From Clavulina sp. PMI_390 (Eukaryota; Basidiomycota; Agaricomycetes; Cantharellales; Hydnaceae), in contig WIDE01000122.1 in NCBI GenBank assembly GCA_015039315.1, forward strand, positions 18,667-82,666: DNA of 64,000 nt, read 5' to 3'. Numbering within the stretch: the first letter of the stretch is position 1; every line of letters starts with the position of its first letter. A program made the position numbers and the translations under genes. The notes beneath the pieces are model-generated. The model saw only the letters and a list, made by a program, of their open reading frames with translations. It made no database searches and was not told the origin of the DNA. Positions 23,063-35,590 of the stretch are shown in pieces.

Positions 23063-23889
23063 GTTTGTTACGGAGTAAGAAGCCCGATGAAGACTAGAGG
23101 GTTACACAGGCCAGGTAGCAGACAGATGCAAAGCAGTGTAGGTATAAAAAGGCGAGCTGGAGGCCGAGGTGGGAGCGGGATGACCGAGCGGTGGTTCAGT
23201 GTTCAACTGTTGTTGGGGATTTCCCACAACCTATTGGGCTCGCCGCATTTCGCCAAGTGATATGAATTACGGTACACGTGCAGCAAATAATTCGTTATAT
23301 TTGACGCGTGGTCTCAACATGGGAATATACGTGCAAGAAATTCTTCCCCAGGTTCTCCAAGGGTGCGAATGTCGGTTGACGCAGAACCCGAAGACCGAGA
23401 CGAGACATGAACAAAGTTCGTGGCGCACACCTGTGTTAGCACTCGTAACCTGCCGGGCTCGACATTCAACTCACTCAAGCATGCGACCACGCTATCCTTG
23501 GGATCGACCAACGCGTCCAAAAACATCATGTGATCTGGACTTGATATGGAGTGAATGAATCGTCCCTGTGCCACGTGTCACAGGCATCCACCAACGGCCA
23601 TTGACGTTGACCTTTTCAGTCTACCAAGTTTGAGGATGAAATTTTATAACTTGGAACTGGTTCAGCGTGAAAGCTCTCAAAACTGGTGGGATTTCTTTAA
23701 CGAGCTGGCAGCGCTCCAGACTTCAGCATATCTCTGCAGCGGGTCCATCACTCCGCTACCAAGCTCCATGAGCGGCCAGATGTCCTCGTACCCTCCAAGG
23801 CAGTGGTAACAAAAAACGTCATGATGCATAGTTGGCCTTGATTCCCAACTACAACGAATGGCTAGGCGGCAGCCAGAACTTCCTCCACG
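23063..23889. promoter_or_regulatory. Shared divergent promoter region (b5-ACAD B / MFS 1)
   Basis: This 0.83-kb interval separates the minus-strand b5-ACAD copy B from the first plus-strand MFS gene. No supported gene lies in it. A TATA-like element (TATAAAAA) is at about 23144, upstream of the b5-ACAD start on its strand when read as TTTTTATA. Its bidirectional role is inferred from gene orientation. Confidence 0.4.
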
Positions 23890-26059
23890 ATGAATGGCAC
23901 TAAACCTTCGGCCTCCACACCAGTTCTCTCATCCATAATTTCTTCAGAATCCTCTCGCACTGTCATTCATCCTCCTACTGCCTCCTCATGCGACGGACAG
24001 ACAGTAGAGCTCGGAGCACCGATACCAGGGACATCTACTGTCGCTGGTGTCATACCGTCTGCCACTCGCCGATACCTCATGCTCGCCATATTCTGCTTCG
24101 CCGAGTTCATAGACGCCTTTAGTGCATCTTGTCTCTTCCCCGCCATTGGACCACTATCAGCCTCGCTTCATCCCACTGTGGGACCAACAGAGGTCTCATG
24201 GGTGTTCTCCGCGTACTCCGCAACGTTTGCTGCATTTCTGCTGATCAGTGGGCGAGTCGCGGATGTTTACAGCTCTCGTAAGTTCACTCCCTTAGTTTAC
24301 TGCGCCTCTACGCTTCGATTTGTGCCCGCACCAGCAGACGCTGCCTTGGACGCGCGACGTCACGTCGGTCAGTCGTGTCCTTGGCGTCTATATGTGGCGT
24401 GACAATTAGATTTAGATGGCGTGGAGTGAATAGCGCTGCTTTTCGGGGCGGCGAAAAGGCTAACATCTCTTCCTTGGCATGACGTCAGGGATCTGCTTCA
24501 TCGTTGGAGCTTTCTTAATCGGCGCTTTCTCTCTTGGCGCTGGCTTTGCACATTCGAAAATAGTTTTCTTCCTGTTGCGCGCGCTTGCAGGTATGTGTCA
24601 TTTGCCGTTCATCATCGCAAACCGTGGTGGAATGTACCTTATTCTCATAATGCTGATTAAAGGCCAACTTTTTTGGTGTGTCTAACAGGGATTGGTGCTG
24701 CTTTGAATGTTCCGAGCGCCCTCAGGCTCATCGTCGAGTGGTTTCCTGACCCACGAGAAGAAACTATAGCCATCGTCATATACGGTGCTGGGGGAGGTAT
24801 TGGGAACGGTAAGTGAGCCAGTCACAGTAATCGCCAGCCATCCAACGGTGCGATGCTTACATGTTTCTCCTGCTCGGAATTTCGGGATCCACGATTTGAG
24901 CATACAGTCCTTGGTGTAATCATTGGTGGCGTCTTCGTCCAGTATGTCACATGGCGGTGGATTCTCTGGTTCATCGGGATTATCTGCATAGCCACGAGCT
25001 TGCTCGCCCTCATTGTCGTCCCACCTTCTCCATCGTCTGCGCACCCGCATCCCCATTCATTTGCTCAGCTTGACATTGGCGGGGTTTCGTCAATAACGGT
25101 GGCCATCATCCTTTTCATTTACGCCCTCACCGAGGGTCCTATCGATGGCTGGAGCAGTGCGAAATGTTTAGCGCCATTACTGATCTCTGTTTCCCTTGCC
25201 GTGTTGTTTTTCGTATACGAGGCGCGGGTCTCGGAGAGCATGGCTGCGCTACCGCCAAAGGTGTGGCAGTATCAGAATGTCCCTGTGTTATTTGCGGTAG
25301 CGTTTGTACCGTTCTGGTGGTGGGCGACTCGTAAGCTGGTCGTCTAGTTATTAAGTATCCTTTCATTGTGCAACTTATCCGCCCGTATACCCCTCTAGTA
25401 TCCCTCAACACCATTCCATATTGGATTGACACCTATAATTGGTCGCCTATAGTCGCTTCCATACACTTCCTACCCAATGGCATCATGGCAATCCTCTCTG
25501 CTATGCTTGTCCCAGCGCTCACGAAAATGTGGCCGCCAAAACGGGTCATTACGCTTGGCTTGCTGCTCACATGCGCGGGCACGATCTTGTTACCATTTGC
25601 GGATCGGAAGGAGCGGTACTGGAGTCTCTATCTTCCCGCATTTCTCCTGTGAGCCCTACGCCATACACATCAAGTACTTTTGTCGTCACTCACATCCATT
25701 CGTCATCTCTTCACCTTGCTTTTGCAAGTGGCTCGAGCGGGTGTAATTTTGTCTCCATCGACGCAAACGTCGCAATTTTGCTCAACACGCCTTCCGAGAT
25801 GGCGGGTGTCACGGGAGCGATCTACAATGCCGCTTTACAGCTTGCCATCGCTCTTGGTGTGGCAATCAACACTTCAATCGTGCAATCCATAGATGACAGG
25901 CGTTCCTCTCGTGGAGAAGTTGTAGGATATGAGGGGATTGCGGCGGGGTATTGGTTCAATTTGGCGTTTGTTGGCGTGATGCTAGTAGTTGTGCTGGTAT
26001 CTTACAAGGCTGAGGGATCCCCCGACATTGCGCATGACAAGGGGCAGGTGACCAAATGA
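23890..26059 (+). CDS. MFS transporter, 14-TM DHA2 type (paralogue 1)
   Basis: Six exons: 23890-24277, 24489-24590, 24689-24808, 24908-25330, 25399-25648, 25729-26059; 537 aa. A hydrophilic N-terminus of about 55 residues precedes about 14 hydrophobic segments. The motif-A-like loop SGRVADVYSSR lies between TM2 and TM3 and is split by intron 1. Later segments include YGAGGGIGN, TWRWILWFIGII, LTEGPIDGW and AGVTGAIYNAALQLAIALGVAIN. Fold and length fit fungal DHA2 drug:H+ antiporters of the ATR1/AMF1 type at the plasma membrane; the substrate is unknown. It is divergent from b5-ACAD copy B. It is closest to paralogue 2 (exon 4 of 423 nt, STRRY/ATRRY N-terminus). Intron 1 is long (211 bp). Confidence 0.88.
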
Positions 26060-27749
26060 ACGGAAGAAATTAGAGCTCTGAGTATATATTTAGATCTTGA
26101 TTACCCTTAAATGATTTAAAACCTACGTTACATTGGTACAAATATTTGTGGCTCCATCACAACATATTCATGGGAAGGGGAGTGGTGCGCACAACACTTT
26201 GCCCAATGGGGAGCCCACCTGTAGCTCCAATAGGACCAGTCGACCTCGAGCAAGCTCAAAGGGTGACCAGTAACCAGGAAGATTGAAGAGATGGGCAAGG
26301 TGCCTTGCAACCGCAATTAACAATGTCACTAGTGGGAGGAATACGTACAGTTCCGCGAAAGGAATGGATTTTATCAAAGGATTGGAAATGCAAATCCGCG
26401 ATATTTTAAGCTTTGGTGGGCATCATGTCTATATCTAAGCAACGATTATGAAGGTTTGGCCCTTTTGGAGCAGAGGGATTACCCAGCCCGAATCTTCTCG
26501 CGCTTGCACCGTCTTGAGCAACGAATGGGACAACCGCAGTCGGGATCAACTAACGATGTGATCTGCTATTGCTCGACCTCTTGATGCTCTGGGAGGCGTT
26601 GCCCAGAAAGCGACCACCTGGCCAGTCTCGAGGCCTCGTCTTTCTCCACGGTAGATCTACACATGGTGGTTACGAGGAGGTTTCAGCGGCTCCCTTGGAG
26701 CGCTGGGTCCTGTGTGAGACCCCGCTGACGATCAAAAGGGAAGTTCATGATCAGGGGAAAGGCGATAGTCTGGTGGCTGTTGTAGTATTAGATTCGTGGC
26801 CGAATGCTCGTAACTAGAGAAGGACAGATAACGCAGGCTCTTTTAGTCAGGAACGCCAAAAAAAGCTTTCGATTTGAGTGGTTGGAGAATGATGTCAAAA
26901 ACGCTGAGCATGCTGTAACCAGCAGCTCCAGAAGCACGCTGGAGGACATGGTGGATCAGATGCGAGCGAGACGCCGGCTGAGACGAATAAATTGATTATA
27001 TAACGCTCGTGCGATGAGCTAATGCGGATGACAAGGGGAGGTGCCACCGACAAGACTCGAAGAAATTTTCAAATATCTTTCCCCACCCTTGTGGGGTGGT
27101 ATACTCGCTCCATGTCCCGCTGGGTTGTCTCTGGGAAATTGGAAGACGCCAGGCATTGATAGACCCAGAGAATCAGGGTTGTTCATTCTTCTCGACGCTC
27201 CCCCAAAGCGCTACACCCTGCCACAACAGTGATTTGCGCCGGTCACAGCTGTTTGATACCAGTCTGCTGGTCAGTACTGAATTACGTGTGCCACTGCTTT
27301 CAATGTTGATCTGTGTCACTGAATGTTTGATCCACACGAATGTATCCGTGCATAGACGTCAATCTGGCATCGCCAAGTCCTAAATCTGCCTAGACCACGC
27401 AGCAGTGATGGAAGTTTTGCAAATACTCGATTCGAGGCCGAACCAATTGTATCCAGAAGAACCCTGGGCTATGGTTCTCCTCACAAGCTTGTATGAACTC
27501 TGCGCTACGTAAAATTTATCCTGACCCTATCCATCGAAGCGTTGCTGGGTTAGAAAAAATTAGTCAATCACAAGGAACAGCAGCCCAAGCCGAGTGAATC
27601 ATTGCTACTAGCTCCCATCACGCCGGTACTCGCTATGCTGGGCGGTAGATCTCCGTGCATGCTCCGAAGTGGTTGAAGAAAATGTTACGATATAAGTGCT
27701 CCACTCCCGAGCCACTGCTGATGTACCCCCAACGAATCTATTCTCAGCA
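26060..27749. other. Intergenic, possible small gene relic
   Basis: No intact gene can be supported. A 63-codon frame at 26804-26995 (ending in an Arg-rich MRARRRLRRIN) and an overlapping frame at 26569-26817 look mildly coding-like in amino-acid content but lack homology I recognise. They could be a relic or chance. The right end is the promoter of the next MFS gene. Confidence 0.3.
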
Positions 27750-29827
27750 ATGCACGACACCGAGACTCTGCCTGCCACACCAGTCCTCTCACCTGCCGCC
27801 TCGACAGATTGCTTGCTAAATGGAGTATATTCTCCTAGTAGCGCATCAGGGGAGCGATGGCCCACAGAACTCTCGTCGCCGATACCAGAGAAAGTGAACC
27901 ATATCCCCATCGTACTCTCTTCCACTCGCCGATATGTCATGCTCGCGATCTTCTGCTTTGCTGAGTTCAATGACGCGTTCAGTGTCTCGTGCCTCTTCCC
28001 CGCCATCACCCCGCTTTCAGCTTCGCTCCACCCTGCATTGGAGGCGACAGAGGTGTCATGGGTATTCTCCGCGTACTCTGCCACTTTTGCTGCCTTCTTG
28101 CTCATCAGTGGGCGAATATCGGACATCTATAACTCTCGTACGTTATTTTCTCTAATACTTTCCAAAAAGACCCACCAATTTCTACGCATGATGACATCGT
28201 TGGTCGATGTGGCACTGATTCCGTGCCCTCGTGCGTATCATCGCATCAGACATCCCATATCTTTTCAAACGAATTGCGTCAGCTGTATGAGCCTTCAGTG
28301 CTGACAGTTTTTTCTTCATCCTTCCAGGTGTCTGCTTCATCAGTGGAGCTTTTTTGATTGGGGTTTTCTCGCTCGGTGCAGGATTCACAAAATCAAAAAT
28401 TGTATTCTTCCTCTTACGTGCACTAGCTGGTACGTTGAACATCTTCTCAAGCGTCCGTTAAATTGCCTAGCTGCTAGGATGTTGACGAAAAGGGGCTGCT
28501 GCCGTCGGGTTTGAAAGGTGTCGGCGCCGCTCTGAATCTTCCTAGTGCGGTCAAACTCATCGTTCAGTGGTTTCCCAACCCACGAGAACAAACGGTCGCT
28601 ATCGCAATTTACGGTGCTGGTGGTGGTATTGGAACGGGTGAGCTAGCTTTTACTCACATCCATGGGTAGACGTCTGACTTCTCTATGTTGCTCTGACATT
28701 CAGTCCTCGGCGGCATTGTTGGCGGGATCTTTGTGCAATACGTTACCTGGCGATGGATTCTCTGGTTTACAGGCATTGTTTGCATTGCCACCAGTTTCAT
28801 TGCCGTCATTGTGGTCCCAGCTTCACCGCCACTCGGAGACCCATACCAGCATCCTTGGACTGAACTAGATGTTGGCGGGAACATCTTCATCACTGTGTCG
28901 ACTCTGTTGTTCGTTTATGCTCTCACGGAAGGCCCTATAGCTGGCTGGAGCAGCATCGAGTGCTTGGCGCCGTTGATCATCTCCGTGATTCTTGCTGCGC
29001 TGTTTTTCATATATGAAGCAACGATACCAGAGGACATGGCCGCATTACCGCCAAAGGTTTGGAGGTACCAGAATGTCCCTGTGTTACTTGCAGTTGCTCT
29101 TGTGCCTTTCTGGTGGTGGTCAACCCGTGAGTGTTGCTTATACTGTCTGCCACTCACAAATTCATTCACATTTGCTCCTGTGCAGTCTCCCTTAACACCA
29201 TTCCGTACTGGATATCCACCTACAAATGGTCCCCAATCGTTGCTTCCTTCAGTTTCCTTCCTAATGGCATCGTTGCCATACTGTCCGCCGCCCTTATCCC
29301 AGTACTAGCCAACATGTGGCCGTCCAGGCGCATCATAATGCTCGGTTTGTTGCTGACGTGCGCAGGCACAATCCTCCTAGCGTTCGCCGACCAACAAGAG
29401 AAATATTGGAGCTTCTATGTTCCTGCGTTCATCATGTGAGCTTTTGTTTTCTTTTTCTTGCTCATGAATAAACTTTCTGATTGTTCCTCCACTTTACGCT
29501 AGTGGAACGAGTGGATGCAACTTCATCTCTGTTGCTGCAAATGTCACCATCTTGCTGAACACCCCTTCAGAGATGGCAGGCGTGGCGGGGGCAATCTACA
29601 ATGCCGCTCTACAACTCGCTGTTGCCCTTGGTGTAGCAATCAACAGCTCAATTGTACAGTCCATCGATATGGAACGTGCCTCCCATGGGCACCTCGTAGG
29701 ATATGAGGGCATCGCCGCAGGATATTGGTTCAATTTGGGGTTATTCGGCATTATGCTTTTGGGCGTGGTGGTATTCTATAAAGCTTCCGATGTGGTACCC
29801 TCTAAAGGGGAAATTGATCTGGTTTAG
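27750..29827 (+). CDS. MFS transporter, 14-TM DHA2 type (paralogue 2)
   Basis: Six exons: 27750-28137, 28328-28429, 28518-28637, 28704-29126, 29186-29435, 29503-29827; 535 aa. The first ATG in the open frame is at 27750 and gives an N-terminus the same length as paralogue 1 (exon 1 is 388 nt in both). The same transporter landmarks are present: RRYVMLAIFCFAEF, EVSWVFSAYSATFAAFLLISG, the motif-A-like GRISDIYNSR, TWRWILWFTGIV, NTIPYWISTY and GVAGAIYNAALQLAVALGVAIN. It is likely a plasma-membrane drug or metabolite:H+ antiporter. Tandem with paralogue 1 and convergent with paralogue 3. Confidence 0.88.
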
Positions 29828-29929
29828 GTGAAACAGGAAAAGGGTTATTGATACATTATGGCCTGTAGTAATTCTGGAGTTGCCTCCAGCTAACATTAGT
29901 CCATTTCTTTAATACATATTTTATTGTCC

Positions 29930-29954
29930 GGGGGGGGGGGGGGGGGGGGGGGGG
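29930..29954 (+). repeat. 25-nt guanine homopolymer
   Basis: An uninterrupted run of 25 G in the 292-bp spacer between the convergent ends of MFS paralogues 2 and 3. Such runs are unstable in replication and in sequencing, so the exact length should not be trusted. Confidence 0.9.
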
Positions 29955-30119
29955 ATTTTACATCACCATACATCGATGGATTCGTAAGTAGGGGATGAGA
30001 GGACTGAAAATTTTGGTCTCTCATTCACATATCCACGAGTGCGGATTAGGCGGAGATGAACTTCATCCTTAGCTTTCTCTTCTATCATCCGTTGGAATAG
30101 CTGCAGCCCCTTCTATATG

Positions 30120-32038
30120 TTAAGCCACTGTAGTCTCCTCGACTTTTGGGAGACTGGGTAAGAGTTTGGGTCGCTCATCTGTGTAGCAAACCAGCACCCC
30201 CACAAGCATGGTGCCAAAAAACGCCAAGTTGAACCAATATCCGGCAGCGATACCGTTATAAGCAGCAGGTTGACCCTGTGAGGACCGCTTGGCATTGATA
30301 GACTGCACGATTGATGTGTTGATTGCAACGCTCAGGGCGACAGCCAACTGTAGGGCAGCATTGAACATTGCCCCTGTGACGCCAGCCATTGCAGGCGGAG
30401 TATTCACAAATATCGCGACGTTGGCATATGTGAAAACGAACATGCATCCCGTCGAGCCACTGTGACAACCGTTCACAACATCAAACGCATCGTCGGCTCA
30501 TTAGAGAACGGAATAAATCAAGGAATTGAATAGCTCACATTAGGAAGGCAGGGAGATAGATACTCCAATATCGCTCCTTTCGATCGCCAAATGCGAGCAA
30601 AACTGTACTCACGCATGTAAGGGCAAGGCCTATCGAAATCGCGTACTTTGGTCGCCACGATTTCGCCAGGGTAGAGATGAAACCAGCACAGAGTATCGTG
30701 GCAATTCCGTTTGGGAGGAAATGCACTGAGGAAATGATGGCGGACCAATGATAGTTGGAGATCCAGTATGGAATAGTCTCGAGGGCGACTGGTTAATGGG
30801 CGATGTCCAAAGAATGAAGGCCACAAGATCCATCAGCAATAAATTCATGATATTGTCCTAGTAACGTAAAACGAACTTACTTGTCGACCAGTACCAGAAT
30901 GGAACAAACGCCACTGCGAACAATACAGGAACATTATGGTATGTCCAGACTTTTGGTGGTAGTGCAGCCATTTGTTCTGGAATTCTCGCCTCATAGGCGA
31001 AGAACACCACCGTAAGTGTGATTGAGATGATGAGTGGTGCCAAGCATTTGGCACTTCCCCAACCACCGATTGGGCCTTCCGTCAGGGAATATACAAATAG
31101 CACCATAGCTCCAGTGACAAGTGAGATTCCACCAGGATCCAGCATGGCGATAGAAGGTTTATGGGAACGAGGAGCGGAGGGAGGAACAACTATGGCGGCA
31201 ATCAGAGCTGTTGCAATGCAGACAATACCTATAAACCAGAGGATCCATCTCCAGGTCGTATATTGCACGAAAAGGCCACCTAATATTACCCCGAGGACTT
31301 CCAGAGGACAAGGGCAATTGAAAGGAGTTGAGCCTAGGATAGAAAGAAATTATGAGGTCACTTACCACCTCCGATGCCTCCACCAGCCCCGTACATAGCA
31401 ATAGCTAGCTTCTGTTTCTCTGGGTCAGGAAACCATTCAACGATAAGACTCAGTGCGCTGGGGACATTGAGAGCGGCACCGATGCCTGACGAGTGCAAGA
31501 GATTCCGGAGATGAATATGAACCAGATTAACTAGCTCATCAAGAGCCAAACGAAAGAAGGAATCGAACCTGCAAGAGCCCGCAATATGAAAAATCCGACT
31601 TTTGAGTTGGTGAACCCAGAGCCGAGGGAGAAAGCGCCGATCAAGAAGGCCCCAGCGATAAAGCAGATACCTTACGTATTAGGAGTATGGGTGAGCACGA
31701 TATCGAGCCAAAGAACTGGATAACACACGAGAGCTGTATATATCTGACATTCGACCACTGATGAGCAGGAATGCCGCGAAGGTAGCCGAATATGCCGAAA
31801 AGGCCCATGACACCTCCGTGGGTTGCAGATTGAGCGCAGAGGAAAAGGAGGCGATCGCAGGGAACAAGCAAGATGCACTGAAGGAATCCATGAACTCGCC
31901 AAAGCAGAAGACTGCGAGCATCGCGTAACGGCGCGCATCGGAAGGCATAGTTGGAGGGTGAGTCGCAGATAAATCGCCGTCAGCGATAGACGCAGAAACA
32001 TGTGATCTTGTACGTTGAAGGGAAGGACGTCCGTCCAT
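30120..32038 (-). CDS. MFS transporter, 14-TM DHA2 type (paralogue 3)
   Basis: Six exons on the minus strand: 31729-32038, 31569-31670, 31366-31485, 30881-31297, 30539-30788, 30120-30459; 512 aa, the shortest paralogue. Landmarks: RRYAMLAVFCFGEFMDSFSASCLFPAI, the motif-A-like SGRMSDIYSSR, YGAGGGIGG, TWRWILWFIGIV, LTEGPIGGW, ETIPYW and GVTGAMFNAALQLAVALSVAIN. Exon lengths 102/120/417/250 equal those of paralogues 4 and 5, and the protein has their FGEFMD signature. It therefore groups with the pair 11-17 kb away rather than with its immediate neighbours. Intron 1 is only 58 bp, against 190-297 bp in the other four. Confidence 0.87.
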
Positions 32039-32830
32039 ATTGCAGAGTGGGTTGATAGAGGTGACAAAGAGGTGCCGAGGGTTGGATGATTCTTTGAGGA
32101 TTTATTGACAAAGCAGCGTGCAGACATAACTCCAGTTATACATTTAGCGAAAAGGTTCCGATGTCCGGCGACGTCATCCTTGGGGTCGGGGTTACCAATG
32201 ATTTTGCAGTAGAACACCACTCGATATATAAAGCAAGATAGAGCATCCGAGTTTTCGTTCCAACTCAACAGCCATCAGTCGGCTTAGAATAGTGATGATA
32301 TAGCAAGAGTAACGATAAGAGGGGAGGTGGGATAAATGGAGCCTGGGGTCACTCGCAACCGGATATGGATGTAGAAAGATGATTTGGTACCGATGGACCG
32401 GGATCGTTGGGGTGGATGTCTGAATTATGGATGGTCTTGGCGTCACTTGATGAAAACGGGCTCAGATCACCCGAAGAGTGAGTGATACAATCTTGCCAAC
32501 AATAGACCCGACTTCTCAACATGGAAGGCTCGAGCAGGTAGAAATGATGTATGGTTTCTACAAGCACTGTCGCTCCATAGAGGGTGCGTTCGATAATTTG
32601 AGCGCCGAGAGCGTCTTCACGATTGTCGAGCGAATTTTGACCCAGATATAATGAGCGATTTCTCAGAAAACCTTCCCGATAGCAAAACAGACATATTTGG
32701 CTCTGTTGTGGACGCACAGTCGTGCAATGAGCAACCGCTGTGGCCTACTTGAGCCCATACTCTATTCTTCCTATCCAGTATCCGTAAGCGAAGTACTATT
32801 TAAGCTTAATCGTAAACGAGAGAACCATAG
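32039..32830. other. Intergenic region
   Basis: Upstream region of the minus-strand MFS paralogue 3 and 3' flank of the minus-strand F-box-like gene. No supported gene. Confidence 0.45.
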
Positions 32831-32921
32831 CTACCAGCTAATTTCTAGTTGGGTCCATGAAATTGCCCCCATGGAATTCTCTTGAATCAAGAAATCAGGG
32901 ATTCGTCTACGATACCATTCT

Positions 32922-34285
32922 TCATGGTCCCCAATCAACTTTCGGCAAAGAGATCTTATCAAGCAATCTGCCCCTAGCAGTGGGATCCCGGCTATCAAGG
33001 AGGTGTGGGAGCAGATTAACTGCCTCACGGGATACCCACCTGGGCTCTTCACAGTATTGGTAATCAGTAAAGACCGGCACTACCTGAAGATTGAGGGAGG
33101 AAAGATGTGGTATCAGATTTTTTCTATCGATCTTCACTGCTAGTACGCGGATAATATCAGGCACAACCCGCAGAAGCATCCGCAAAGTGAGGTTGCGTAT
33201 TGAAGGCAGGAGTTGCAACTAGAGAGGAGACTCAGTAAATTTCTTCTTAGAATTAATTGCCGAGCTAAATAGTTGCTTACTACAAGGGAAAGATAGTTGG
33301 CAAGGAGATCTACGCGCTTCTCCACCCATAAATGATCGAGTAGAATATCCAAAGTGTCGATAGAGTACGCCGCCTCATTGAGAGCGAGCACATAAACCTC
33401 CCATGCCCAGGGTGGACAATATCCAAAAACAATTCTGCGAAAGTGAGGAAACTTTGTTGTAAAGATGGGACTTGGCACCTCTATAACACCGTCTTTGGGA
33501 GTAAGACTATTGAACGTGATGCTTTGGAGGAGTGGAGCATCGATTAGGGAAAAGAGATAGGAAAGATCACTTTTTTGATGACAAGCAACCGCCAGGTGAG
33601 TGAGGTGAGGGAATGTGAGGGAGCCATGAGAAGGCGTAGGGAACGAGCCATACAAGTCGATACGACGTGCAGAGGTGATAGGACGAGCATCAAATCTACC
33701 TGCCTCCCTGATGGAGACAAGCCCTAGATCGAGCCGTTCATGAATATCCGTCTTATCAAGAAAAGCAAGATAGCTATAGACCTCATGGAAATGAAGGGAA
33801 GCGATGCGTGCAGCGTCACTCTCATCGAGAACGATGTCGTCAGAGGTCCATATGCTAACATTTGGGGTTCCAAAATACCGTCTTGGCTCAAGGAATGATA
33901 AATGGAGCCGAAGGCTTCCTGATCGACGAGCGAACAGAGGGATGAAATTGCTCTGGCTGGAGAAGGGGCGGAGCCTGAGATGTGACCATAGTCGACTGTG
34001 ATTCGTACTCACTTCACGCCACCTGCGTGATACATGGGTCAGGAAAATTTGGTCACGTATGAAATCCTGCAGGAAGATCACGATATCAAATATTCGGATG
34101 AGGAGCTTTGTCGGCAACGAAGAGATGCCGATGAGCGTTTGAGACTTCTTTGAAGCCTTCAATTCTGAAAGAGCTCGCTGGTATTTCGGGCTCGTCTGTC
34201 AAAGCAGGGCGGATTCAGCAGAGATTCAATGGTCATGCTCGAAGTGCTCGATGTAACGCAAGACCCGCACCTCCGTCAGAGCCAT
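32922..34285 (-). CDS. F-box-like domain protein with frameshifted C-terminus
   Basis: Proposed exons 34271-34285, 33281-34195 and 32922-33218; 408 aa. The five-codon first exon (MALTE) is inferred: the coiled N-terminus SPKYQRALSELKASKK is open upstream of 34162 but has no ATG, and a 75-bp GTGCGG...ACAG intron joins it in phase. Next come LPTKLLIRIFDI, LTHVSRRWREVS and LWSHL, then LRR-like strands (FPHLTHLAV, IRNLTLRML). The two-exon core has the same intron position as the copies at 1.9-5.2 kb. At about 32925-32955 the frame breaks: the expected family ending (GDHEEWYRRRIPDF, like AGREEWYRARVANF) is in another frame down to 32831. The gene may therefore be truncated or becoming a pseudogene. 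Confidence 0.65.
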
Positions 34286-35076
34286 ATATTGCTGGTAGGA
34301 TAAAGATCTCTATCCTAAGCTCTGAAATGAAGGGGTGATGCACAAGTCTGACACAGGTAGCAGGTGTGACAACGGAGCAGACCGCGGTGATAGCAGAAGG
34401 CTGGAGGCACCAAGAGGCGCGCGGCTGGATGTGAAATCTTGTCACAATCGTCTACCAACGGGCGCACAGCATTGTAAATAGGATATGAAAATTTCAGATC
34501 GAGCGTCTAAATACTCCCTGGTGGCGCACCCGAATATCAGTTGGTCACAATGATGAAAAATGGAGGAAAATGAAGTTTCCCAACAATAGCGGGAGGACAT
34601 TGAATATCTTCTTGCCTTGTGTGAGGTGACACTCGGTTTGTAACCGGTGATCCTTATTCCAGTGGGCTGATGGACATTTCCCGGATAGCACAGACAGCAC
34701 GAACAAAGCCCAAGGACTCCTGTGCACAAGATCGAAAGCATCCAGAAAACAAGGAGTTATGGATAGGAAGCCAACTGCAAGGAGGGCGAGTAACGTGAGG
34801 ACAAATCTGGCTCCAGAATTACCTCTAGCTCTTGCCTGAGGTTTGATACAGCTTTTAGATCCCGAAAGGGGCTAGATGCGCCACAGCATCGAAGATAGCT
34901 GAAACGAGTCGTATCAGGGGTTGTAGTCGAGAAATCGAGCTTAATTCACTTCCAGTAGTCTGTAGAGATTTACAACGAGCATATTATTACAGCAATGTAA
35001 GTGGCAAAGTAAACCTCTTAATGAAATGTGGGCGGCTCATATTAAGAAATGATGATGATAGTGGATGGAGGGTCAA
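34286..35076. other. Intergenic region
   Basis: No supported gene. Short frames on the minus strand (for example 34442-34741) lack any family signal. Confidence 0.45.
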
Positions 35077-35590
35077 CTAGTACATCTCAAGACTCATTCC
35101 GTCATGAATCTCGTAGTCAGCTAGTGTTATTTGGTCCTTGAAGGTGGTGTACCTGAAGCAGAGCATGCCATCAGCATGTGATGGAAGGAGTAAGACATAG
35201 TAAATAGAGGTGTTACAAGAGTAACACATTAAGCAGAGGACAAGAGAGACTAATAGGCGAAACATACCACTTCTTCAATTGAATTTTGCTCGCATCTGTC
35301 CCGATCTGGGCGGCGATGAGCTTCTTCAGGTCGCCAACGGTGTCGTCAGGGCTGCACTTGACTCGTACTAAAACATAGATATTGATTAGTCTGCTGATTT
35401 TCGCCGACGCTCACAAATGCCCTGCACATTGGGCGGAGTCTCCGAAAGGAGGCGAATCGAGCTCACCTTTCCGTCCGAGCCGATCGTTCGCAATAACCTT
35501 GAGAGAAGGAAAAGCGACATGGATAAATAACTATCCCGAAAGACCTTAATACATAGGTTCGGTGGACAGACTCACCTCGATAAGCCCCAT
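35077..35590 (-). CDS. HUB1: Ubiquitin-like splicing modifier Hub1 (UBL5)
   Basis: Four exons: 35576-35590 (15 nt, MGLIE), 35467-35497 (31 nt), 35268-35367, 35077-35152; 73 aa, exactly the size of yeast Hub1. The reconstructed protein has the family core [51 protein letters not shown]. Hub1 binds HIND motifs (Snu66) non-covalently and influences spliceosome activity and use of weak splice sites in the nucleus; it is not conjugated through a diglycine. Here the C-terminus ends LEMY, one tyrosine short of the usual double-Tyr plus residue, and the N-terminus has an extra Gly-Leu after Met. It is transcribed divergently from the gene at 35697, with about 100 bp between starts. Confidence 0.93.

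Noticed and set aside
26804..26995. 63-codon ORF with an Arg-rich end
   Set aside because: Too short, no homology recognised and no partner exon; kept only as a remark in the intergenic entry.
17482..32038. A secondary-metabolite biosynthetic cluster
   Set aside because: No backbone enzyme (PKS, NRPS, terpene synthase), P450 or pathway-specific regulator is present; only transporters and two ACAD-like enzymes.
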